The position numbers and the translations under genes were made by a program. This document shows, piece by piece, positions 1 through 11,500 of a DNA stretch of 64,000 nt (position 1 is its first letter; every line of letters begins with the position of its first letter). This stretch comes from Oncomelania hupensis (Eukaryota; Mollusca; Gastropoda; Littorinimorpha; Pomatiopsidae). The DNA lies in contig CM072513.1 in assembly GCA_036898135.1 (NCBI GenBank), forward strand, positions 18,447,731-18,511,730. The letters run 5' to 3'. Below the pieces are notes generated by a model, which worked only from the letters and a program-made list of their open reading frames with translations, was not told where the DNA came from and made no database searches.

Positions 1-821
1 CGCACGCACACAAAAACCAGCTAGGATTAACTCCCATCCCATAACTCTCTTAATAAAGAGGGGGGAAAAGTAAACAAAAGAAACAAAACAGCTGACGGTA
101 AAGACTAAAATAGATTGCAAACAGATCGACTTTTATTTATGCACAAATACAACGAACATACGGTATTAAAATTCAGATATTGAAAGGTAAGTAGTGTGTT
201 ATTATTTACTTTTTTCTTAAACTGTTTTATAATTATTTTTGCTGTAAATAAATTATTTGTTTTTTTGTTTTATTTTCTGCAATTGCTACAGCAGACGAAC
301 AGTAACAGTTTCTGCTGCTTTGTTTACACTCGTTATATACTTCATACTCGTCACATTTATTTACTTTTGCATTCTTAACAGATTTACAATTATATTTCTC
401 CTGTCGTTTCATACTGACGTATGGCTAGGATTCTCCAGCTTGGTGGGTGAAAATGTCAGAGGATGTTTTTATACAGTTGTTCATGCAGTTAAATCTGTGG
501 TTAAATATGAGACTGTTTAAAACTTCTGATTAAAATCTACATTCTTGTGGAATAACTTCGAACGGAAGAGTATGCTATATTGTAGTCACTTTTAGTTTAG
601 TAAGCAGTAAGCAGAAAGCTCCCCATCCCAACCCCAACAAAAAATATTTTTGTGGATTTATTTCATCTTTCTGATTTGTAAATGATAATGTTGAACTCGG
701 CGTGCATTGACCCATTTATGCCACAGACAAGGAGTACTAAAGAAGTCTGTGTAGTACTCCTTGGCCACAGAGCATATTGTTCAGATCCATGCAGAATTCA
801 ACAAAGTACAGAAAAGCATGG

Positions 822-858
<37 letters not shown>

Positions 859-1290
859 ATGGTGATTCTTTAAGATTTACCCTTTCTTGCTGATTTTGAT
901 AATTGTTATTTTTCTCTTTAAATTGATTGTAGTGAATGGACATTAACAATTCTTTTGAAATATAATGATCAATAAGTTATGAATAAGACCCTGCATTGAT
1001 CAGTCATTTAGCAACTTTTGGTCATCAACATTACATTCTGATTTGTTTTCCATTTGATAAAAGTATCAAAAACTGTTATCGGACGATAAAAAAATAAGAT
1101 AAAACAAAGAAACTGTTTTGACTCTAACCAAGGTATAAGAAACTAACAGCAATGCTGAATTTTACTTTTTTCCCCAAACACATTGCAACACACCCTTACC
1201 ATCACCAAAAGAGCAGCAGTGCATACTGTGAAACACAGTGTGCAATAATTTGAAGTACATATTTTTTACTTTTTTTTTTTTTGTCTCCAG
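1..1290. other. Non-coding sequence upstream of first recognised BTBD17 exon
   Basis: No exon or family is recognised here. It is AT-rich, has a (TG)n run at about 825-854, and ends in a long T tract and a good splice acceptor (gtctccag, 1283-1290). Because an acceptor immediately precedes the first BTBD17 exon, one or more 5' exons must lie upstream, in this stretch or outside the window; I could not identify them. Confidence 0.5.
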
Positions 1291-1334
1291 TTAGTTTTGC
1301 CTGTGTTCCTACTACTACAAGTCACCTACACAAG

Positions 1335-1694
1335 ATGGCATCACCACCTCGCCAGGCCCCAGTGTATCCTCTGGAGTTGCTACTTGGGGAAGTGGATGAC
1401 GACAACTCTTTGGGTCAATCAGTTAACACCACGTCCAACACCTCGTCTTCGCCACAGTCGCCTGCTTCCCTCTCACTCGCTCTGGAAAGTCCTGAAGGCA
1501 TTGACTGCCATGGCAACGAGCGTCAGGCACTCATTGAGCAGACCAAGTTCTACAACAATCCCCTGCTCAGTGATGTCACACTGATTGTTGGGAGTGAGCG
1601 CTATTTCGCGCACAAGTTGGTGTTGGTGCGATCCAGTGATGTCTTTGAGCGAATGTTTAGCAGTGAGTGGGATGTGGCTGAAGATCAGAAACGG
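1335..1694 (+). CDS. BTBD17: BTBD17 coding exon 1 (N-terminus and first half of BTB)
   Basis: The exon opens after the acceptor at 1290. 120 codons from the ATG at 1335 to the donor CGG|gtttgt at 1695. Phase 0 at the donor. A long (TTC)n-type tract begins about 20 bp inside the following intron. Confidence 0.88.
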
Positions 1695-3102
1695 GTTTGT
1701 GATCACTTATAAATTCTTCTTCTTCTTCTTCTTCTGCTTCTTCTGCTTCTGCTTCTTCTTCTGCTTCTTCTTCTTCTTCTGCTTCTTCTTCTGCTTCTTC
1801 TGCTTCTTCTTCTTCTTCTTCTTCTTCTTCTTCTTCTTCTTCTTCTTCTTCTTCTTCTTCTTCTGCTTCTTCTTCTGCTTCTTCTTCTGCTTCTTCTTCT
1901 GCTTCTTCTTCTTCTGCTTCTGCTTCTTCTTCTTCTGCTTCTTCTTCACTTAGTGGTGGGAGCATATCAGTTCTGCAGTGTTCTGATAGATCTGAGAGGA
2001 GAAAAACCATAGAAGATGATAACCAGTTAGGTTTTACACAAACAGTACTTTCCACAGAATTTGAGAGGTCTTCATGGCATGACATCCCCTCTTTTATAAA
2101 TACAAAGAACTAGAAGTAGAACAGAATGGAGGTTACTTACAAAAGAAGTTATCTATAATAATTCATTACAAAGCTACATGGGTACATTATAGTGTCAGAG
2201 GAAGACAAACAATTGTTTCGTAAAACATAGGAAGTAGGTAGCCTTGCCAAAAGAAAGGGAATTGGAGTGTTTGAAAGAACTTGAATACTTAATCCTTATG
2301 GGGTACAATCCTCGGAGGTGTAAGGGATTGATTTGAAAGATATAATTACCTTCTTATGATGTTGGTGGTAGATTTTTTTTATCAGATCTAATTTACCGAA
2401 TGGTTTATGTTTATTAATAACCACTACATTAATTTTATGCGCTTGGGCATTGGTTATGCGCTGTAGATGTTTATATTGGTTGTTTTTACAACATCGTACT
2501 TGTGTTTGTATTGCCAATTGTCATTTCTGTGATTGCATGCTTCGGATTTATGTTTGAAATTTTGCATTTTTCCATGATATTTTTTCAATTTAAACTTTGT
2601 AAATTTGTTTCATGTAACACTTTTGGAGCTTCCCTTTTAGGGACAAGAGTGCTTCTTAATTAATGAATTTATTGTTATTATTTTTATATATTAATATCAA
2701 TATGGTTTTATTATTTTTGCGTCAAACAGGACGTGACCCTTATTGAGGAGAGCGTATGTACTCGAGTGTTTCCACGCTTTCTACGTTTCATGTATGGGTG
2801 CCATGTCAAGCTGAACATGGACACAACCCTTCCTGTCCTCATTTTGGCTGACAAGTACAATGTCATCGATCTACGATCTGTCTGCATCGACTTTGCTCGT
2901 TCGTTCATCATCCCTAAGCTTCAACTGAAGGATGTCTTCCACGTTTGGTTTCAGGTATTAGACATAAGTGTATACTCTCTCTCTGTTTCTGTTTCTCTCT
3001 GTCTCAGTCTGTCTCTCTCTGTCTCTGTCTGTCTGTCTGTCTCTCTCTCTCGACCTGCAACACCCAGGCATGAATTTTCAAACCTAAATCATCATAGTCT
3101 TC

Positions 3103-3169
<67 letters not shown>

Positions 3170-3174
3170 ATTAA

Positions 3175-3211
<37 letters not shown>

Positions 3212-6200
3212 TATGCACCTAATCTCGACATAGCTCTTGGCGCTTACATGAATGCAGAATAACTTTAACTATAAAACAAAATGAGGAATACTCATGAACT
3301 ATTAACAAAAACCTATATACAAACTAATGACTCTAACTAACACAACACACACAACTAACACACCCATCTCCAACCTGCAAAAGAATCCTTTCTTCTCCCT
3401 TCTTTATCAGATATATATAATCATTAGATATTATATTTCTTTAAGTGCCCATGCATGTTTGTTTCATATAAAATATTCAAGCTGGGGAACAGTCGAAAGC
3501 AAAAATCTCTGAAATCGGCCGGGGTCCAAGGGCGAAGCCCCATTGGGGGAATCTAGGGGGCTTAGCCCCCCAGAAGCTGAACGTTTCATAGCATGTACAC
3601 CCAAAAAGAAGGCTTTTTGTGAGAGATAAACGTGGATGTTTTTCATAATATTCATCATGTGTTCATAAGGACATTATCGTTAGTAGTAGTATAAGTAGTA
3701 GTAGTAGTGGTGCTCTGTGGGTTCGGGCAAATAGAATAGACCCAACGTTTCCCGGCGTGTCGTAAGAGGCGACTAACAGGGGTGATGTTAGCACGGCATC
3801 ACTGGGCGAAAGTCTTCTACACAGAAGTCACCGGCCAGGGCGGAGGAACCTCACGTTACTACAGGTTCAACGACCACGTGCTCAGGGCCAAGGCGAGCCA
3901 CACTGTATTCGTGGATTTCGGCTGTGGCCAACAGCCTGGAGAGGATTGGGCCCTGCCAGGTCTTTTTTTTTGTTGCCCAAGACACAACACATGATGAGGC
4001 TATCCACTAATTCCATGCCGGATCGGTCGTCGCCCGGCTACACAAGGACCGCGCCTTCCGTTGGCCACCAGGACGGAGGTGTTAAGTATGTTACTGATGG
4101 ACAAATTAGCAAGATCCGCACGAGAAACAACATCGTCATAGGAACCTGGAATGTCAGGACCCTAACTGCGGAAGGAAAATTAGAAGAACTGGCCCACGAG
4201 CTGGACCACTATCGATGGAACGTTCTAGGTATCAGCAAACTGCGCTGGAAAGGCCTAGGTGAAACAACGACTGACAAAGGCCACAAGCTCTATTTCAGCG
4301 GTAGAGATGACAGGCACGAACACGGCGTTGGATTCTTGGTCCACAAGAACATTCTAGCCACTGTCATGGGTTGCCGCCCAGTCTCCAGTAGACTCATTAC
4401 CATCCGTCTGAGAGCAACCCCTTTCAACATTACCATCATCCAGGCCTATGCCCCAACATCAGACTATGAAGACAGCGAAGTGGAGGATTTTTTTTTATGA
4501 AAATATACAGGCGGTCCTTGACCAAGTGCCGAAGAAGGACATAGTCACAGTGCAAGGCGACTGGAATGCCAAGGTTGGCCAAGATGCACACCACAACTGG
4601 GGAGACACATGTGGACCCCACTGCAACAACGAGACAAATGACAGGGGTCTGAGGCTATTGGAGTTTGCCAGATACAACAATCTGGTACTGGCAAACACGC
4701 TTGGTCTCCACAAAAAATCCAGACGATGGACATGGCACAGTCCCGGCGGGGAACATCACAACCAGATCGACTACATCATGGTCAAACGCTTCAGATCAAG
4801 CATCAACATTGGCAGGACACGCACTTTTCCAGGAGCAGACATTGGAAGTGACCACGATCTCGTGATGATGTCTTTCCGGCTCCATTTGAAGAGAGTAAAT
4901 ACAGCAAAGTGCACTAGGCTGAAGTTCGACCTGGACAAACTGCAAGACCCGGAGGTGGCAAAAATATTTCAGGCCACAATTGGAGGGAAATTTGCACCAC
5001 TGCTTATTTTGGGGGCAGGCGAAGTAGATGTCAACACCATGACCAATACCTTCAACTCAGCTGTAACAGATGCCGCCACTGAGATCCTTGGCAAGCACCG
5101 ACCAAAGAAGAAGCCGTGGATCACACCTGAACTTTTGGATCTGTGTGATAAACGAAGAGAGTTAAAAAAGAAAAAGAACACCTCACAGGGAGCTGATGTC
5201 TACCGAAAAATCAACAATGACATCCGAAAAGGCATGCGCACAGCAAAGGAGAACTGGATAGAAGATCAATGCCAGGAAATAGAGAACAATCTGAACAAGA
5301 ACAACAGCAAGAAGGCCTACCAGACTGTGAAGCGGCTGACAAGTGTTAAACAGCCCAAAGTCTCCACTATCCAAAGCAAGTCTGGCATATGCCTTACAGA
5401 AGAACAAGAAGTCTTGGACAGATGGACAGAGTACTGCTCTGACCTTTACAACCATACACCAAATGGAGACCCATCAGTTCTAGCATGTCCCGAGAGCAAA
5501 GAAGAAGAAGAAATCCTCCCAATTCTCCGGGAAGAAGTTGAGGCAGCAGTGCAATCGCTGAAGAAAGGGAAGTCAGCGGGAGTGGACAACATACCAGCGG
5601 AACTGCTACAAGCAGGAGGAGAAGCGATGACTGATGCTCTCACCATTATCTGTAACAAGATCTGGCAGAGTGGGGAATGGCCTACACCATGGACCCAGTC
5701 GCTTGTCATCACTCTTCCCAAAAAAGGTAACCTTCAGGAGTGTGAAAATTACCGCACCATCAGCCTCATCAGCCATCCCAGCAAGGTCCTCCTGAAAATA
5801 ATACTCAACAGGTTGAAACCACAAGCTGAACAAATCATAGCTGAAGAACAAGCAGGATTCATGGCAGGGCGAAGTACCACTGAACAGATTTTCAACCTCA
5901 GAATAATCTGTGAGAAATACCTACAGCACCAACAACATCTATATCATGTGTTCATAGACTTCAAGAAGGCATTTGACCGAGTCTGGCATGCAGCTCTATG
6001 GGCAACCATGAAAGTGTACAACATCAGCCCTAAAATTATAGAAGTCATCAAAAGCCTGTATGACAAGGCTACCAGTGCAGTCCTCCATAACAGCTTCATC
6101 GGGAACTGGTTCAGAACAACAATCGGTGTGCGTCAAGGATGCCTACTCTCTCTAACACTCTTCAACATCTTCCTAGAGCGCATCATGTCAGATGCTCTTG

Positions 6201-8489
6201 CAGATCACGAAGGCACAGTCAGCATAGGGGGCAGAGCAATCTCCAATCTTCGTTTTGCGGATGATATTGATGGATTGGCTGGAGAGGAACAAGAACTTGA
6301 ACAGCTTGTACAGAGGCTTGACACCACCTCCAGAGCTTATGGAATGGAAATAAGTGCAGAGAAGACCAAAATGATGACCAACAACACCAATGGCATCAAC
6401 ACGGACATCAAAGTACAAGGCCAATCCCTCAACACAGTGCACAGCTTCAAATATTTAGGAGCCATTGTGTCAGACAATGGGTCTCGGCAGGAAGTCCTCT
6501 CCAGGATCGCACAAACAACTGCTGCCCTGACAAGGTTGAAGCCCATTTGGAAAGACAGAACCATCAGTCTACATTCCAAAGTAAGACTGCTGCGCTCTCT
6601 GGTCATCTCCATCTTCCTATATGCTTGCGAAGCATGGACCCTCACAGCAGATCTCCAACGAAGAATACAAAGCATGGAGATGAGGTGCTACAGAAGACTT
6701 CTGTGCATTTCCTATACCCAACACATCACCAACGACGAAGTCCGACAGACCATCACACAAGCCATTGGACAACACGATGACCTGCTCACAGTGGTGAAGA
6801 AACGGAAACTCCGATGGTATGGCCACGTCACCAGATCATCAGGCCTTGCAAAGACCATTCTGCAAGGCACAGTGCAAGGAGGTAGAAGAAGGGGGATACC
6901 GAAAAAGAGGTGGGAGGACAACATTCGAGAATGGACTGGTTTGATACTGAGCGAAGCCATGAGGGCTGCTGAGGACAGAGAAAGATGGAGTATGCTGGTT
7001 AAACGATCATCTGTGGTGCCCCTACGACCTTCGGGTTATGGGACAGGATAGGATAGGAACAAACCCTGTTGGGCGAAAAGCATCATAAATAAAGGAAACT
7101 GAGTTTGGAAGAATGGAGTGACTTATTATTTCTTCAGTATAAATAGATTACTTGTTTTCTTTTAATTGCCAGTATGCCACCAAGTGCTTTCACGATGGCC
7201 TGGTAACATCTTGTGTAACGGCACTGGCGTTGAAGATGGATGAGCTGATGAATTCTGCAGAATGGGAGGATGAATGGGTCAACCTAGACCAAGACCAGCT
7301 TGTGGAGTTTCTACGATCGTCCAGTCTTAGGGTTAAGGTCAGTGGACACACAATTTGTTGTGTTTCTTTCTTTCTAGGGTCAGATACTACGTGTTTGTTT
7401 TCCTGAAGCTACTGTGTCTTTTTTGGGGGGAGAAGGACATCAACATCAACATCAGCAGCTACAAAAATCTTGCAGTCGATATTGCGGAACACCACACTTG
7501 CATGACTGAACAGACTAGAGTTAGGTTATGTTAGACAGTTACAGGTAACCATTTATAACATTTTAACATGAAAAAGTTATTTTGTTACATTTAAAATAAA
7601 AATTGAGCTGCCGGTATCGAGGACCGGCTGAATTTAGCTAGAACCTGTTTATATATATTAGTATTTATGTCCATATATATATATATATATTTTTTTTTTA
7701 TTTATTTATTTATTTATATGTATATTACCAAGGCAATGCACATAAATATCATGTAAAAGGGTGTGGGTTTGGTGGTAGAAAGGAAGAGTCATTCGCACAC
7801 ACAAGTCGGTTCCATCTGTCCACAAAGACCAGGCAAGTGGAATTTATTTGCTTCTAAAGTGAGTGAATAGAGAGACAAGATCCTGAAAACAAATACTGGG
7901 TCTCATAAATATATGTCCCTAATCTTTAAATGTTTATAAAAGAATTAATCAAAATATTAAACATCAAAATGAAATGTAAACAAAATATTTGAACTATAAA
8001 CAAACAAGTTGTTTATATATTATGTTAATCAAAACATCCGGTCACTTCCGGTGACTCAAAATTAGCGTTCACAATTCTATCTATAAATTTTACAAGAAGG
8101 AAATACTAAATGGGTAAACTTATTGGGGTGTCGGATAGCGCAGTGGTTGGAGCACTCGCTACTGTGTCGCAAGTTAAGCACCGTCCAGTGCGGTTAGCCC
8201 TTGGATGGGTGACCGCAAAACGTGAAGCGACAAATAACAACGCCCCCAGTTGACTCAACTGTGACTGAGTACCTATTCTCTAAAGGGTGGGGAAGGTAAA
8301 GCAACGAGGTAGAGAGATTGGGCATCACCCTTATTACGCTGGCCCAAGATAAGTGTGATCTCCAACATCACGCTCCCCTACGGCCACAAGGCTATGGGAC
8401 TACCTTTACTTTTACCTTTGAACTTATTGAGCATTTTAATAAAGGATGAATGAATTAATAAACTCGATGTTGTACTGCTCAGTGATGAC

Positions 8490-8522
<33 letters not shown>

Positions 8523-8523
8523 T

Positions 8524-8560
<37 letters not shown>

Positions 8561-11500
8561 ACAATGTTATCAAGACAATTTACTACTAAGTACATGCAAA
8601 GTTTACGAAACTTTAAACATCATGAGGTCCAAGAATATCCTTCTATCCTATCCTATCCTGTCCCGTAACCTGAAGGTCGTAGGGGCACCACAGATGATCG
8701 TTTAACCAGCATACTCCATCTTTCTCTGTCCTCGGCAGCCCTGATGGCTTTGCTCAGTGTCAAACCAGTCCATTCTCGAATGTTGTCCTCCCACCTCTTT
8801 TTCGGTCTCCCTCTTCTTCTACCTCCTTGCACTGTGCCTTGCAGAATAGTCTTTGCAAGGCCTGATGATCTGGTGACGTGGCCATACCATCGGAGTTTCC
8901 GTTTCTTCACCACTGCTAGCAGATCATCATGTTGTCCAATGGCTTGTGTGATGGTCTGTTGGACTTCGTCGTTGGTGATGTGTTGGGTATAGGAAATGCC
9001 CAGAAGTCTTATGTAGCACCTGTAGGTCTTATGTAGCACCTCATCTCCAAGAATATAACATACACAAATTCTAAACATGAATCATTGCTGATCTAAGTAA
9101 CTAAACTATCATTGGCTATTGAAATACACATGCACACACTGACTGACTGACTAACAATGTTACTAATGACTACATACATCATCTGCTAGATGTTACTTCA
9201 ACAATTGCTAGTAAGACTAAGAGAATGACGTTTTCCTCTATAACAATGTCTCCAAGATCAGAATTCAGAATTATGTTCATAAAATAATTCAGTTATTGCA
9301 CTATTATAAAAAATATGAAAAATATGGAAAACTTACTATATTATTATGAATCTAGTTAGTCAGTGGACATTTCCAAATAGTTCACCAATAAGAAAATAAC
9401 AATAATATTTTAAATATGAAATATCACATACTTTTCGTATTACATCATGACAACTGATCAGTATTATAATTATAGAGAAAGTAATTATACAAACTGTTTG
9501 CTAATACATGGATAAAGAAATGTAAATGTAAAACTTACAGTTACCCATGAAAATCATTTTGTTTGATAAAATCTAAACAATGAAATTTATCAAAACAATG
9601 ACACTTGTACATTCGCATATCAGAAAAAGGATGGGCCTTACTCTCTTCCCCCCCCCCCCCCCCCCCCATCCCCTTTCTCTCTCTCTCCCTCTCTCTCTCT
9701 CTTTCTCATATGTGTTTGTGTCTGTGCTTTTTAGATTGCTTCTTTTACATTGATCTGTATTATACAAGTACAGAAGGTTGTAATAATAATAATAATAATA
9801 ATTAATATTTATATATTATATTTGGACGTAGGCTCACTGAGTGGTTGGGGATAAGGATGAGACAAACACACACACATACACACACACAGATTTTTGTAGA
9901 AACGACGTTCTGATAACTGTTGTGAAAAAAACAGGGATTATTTTGACACGCTTTCCATTTCTTTGACAGTATTTTGACATTTTCCAATTTTTGAAGCTAT
10001 CCCTAACCCTAACCGTAACCCTTAACCTAACCCTAATCCTAAAACAGCTCTAACTCAACGGAGCACTATTTTGACGTCAAAATAGTACGGCCTTCTAAAA
10101 AAGTCAGAAGAAACCATGTGGAGTTTCATGTGTGTGTCATCAGAACGTCGTTTCTACATGCCCACAAACACACACACACACACACACACCTACACACACA
10201 CACACATACACACACCCACACCCACACACCAACACACACACACACCAACACACACACAAATTGTTTTGTTCTCTCTTTATATTATACTATTGCATTTGCA
10301 AGACATGGCAGAGGGAGAGAGAGGTGATGCAGGGTTCTGAAATGTTGGCTGCTACAGGTTGTAATTTCAACAGTCCATGACAATCGCAAGCATCACTGGC
10401 TGGCACAATCTCTAGCCTGAGGACTGTTCAAATGAATAAATTTATGACTAGCACTAGTTCTTAATAGAAAATCAATACAATATTTATGGATATGAGGTGA
10501 ATATGAATTCTAGGGACACGTGTAATTTTACTTTGTAGGATGAATATGAGCTGTGGCTGGCTGTCATTCGTTGGCTCCATTCCCCAAGTCACCCTGACCG
10601 CCAGGAGAAGCTGGAGAGCTACTTGGCGAATATACTGGAGTACATCCGCTTCCCCATGTTTACAGCAGAGCAGCTGTGCGAGCTGGAGACCTCTTCCATT
10701 GTGGAGCAGTATCCACAGCTCTTCCAGAAATATATCATGCAGGTCTGAGAATTCACACAGCTTTGTCATTATTGCGGTACTAGCCAGCCTAAAAGCCAAA
10801 TTACAGGTATCATCGCATTTCATCCTCAACATGTTTCATTGTTGAACGTCTCAACGATCCATCGATGTGACCTCCTTTTCAAATTCATTTGACCCCTAGT
10901 ATCATTTTCATCTAATCATTGTAATAGGGACCTTTTGGAAGCGAGTGATTTTCATTGGTAAAGTGATTCTGTACTACTTTCTGTTCATTACGTCAGCAGT
11001 TTATGCTCTCATTAGTATGCAAAGGTGAATGTTCAAAAAAATCTTTCTCAATGGTTTTGTGGAAAAGGACTTTCCCTCAAAGTTGACTTTGTGGGTATAA
11101 CATCCAAAATGATTTGATTTTGTGAAAGGGATCTTACTCAACCATTATAGATGTGAAAATGGAGATCTGTGCTTGTTTTGAGACTTAGGACATAGTTCGT
11201 TTAAACATTGATTTATGTCAACAAACATGACAATGATAATATCGACAATTGAGAATTTATAGGAAAACACAAAAGCCGAAGCTTAATTGTCACCTACTAG
11301 GACATAGTTTGAAGCAAAGTACTGGAAGTAGATCAAGTTCATCATTGTGTGGCGTATGAAGCTGCCTCGCTGCATCCATAAACAGGGAAAGTAGTGTGAA
11401 ATCACTTTCACAACAAAATCACTTGCTTCCAAAAGGTCCCTATTGTGTTTTCTTTTGTGGCCGTAGCAACGAAAGATGGCTTACCACTGTTGCTGCTTCA

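Noticed and set aside
1585..2085. Long frames across the CTT repeat (poly-Phe/Cys on +, poly-Glu/Ala on -)
   Set aside because: Pure triplet microsatellite in an intron; all frames are open because of composition.
8165..8225. Genuine 5S rRNA gene or pseudogene
   Set aside because: Only the internal control region matches; the same composite with tRNA-like head and common tail occurs three times, so it is a SINE.
9605..9805. Pro/Ser-rich 66-aa frame
   Set aside because: Translation of C and CT homopolymer runs in an intron.
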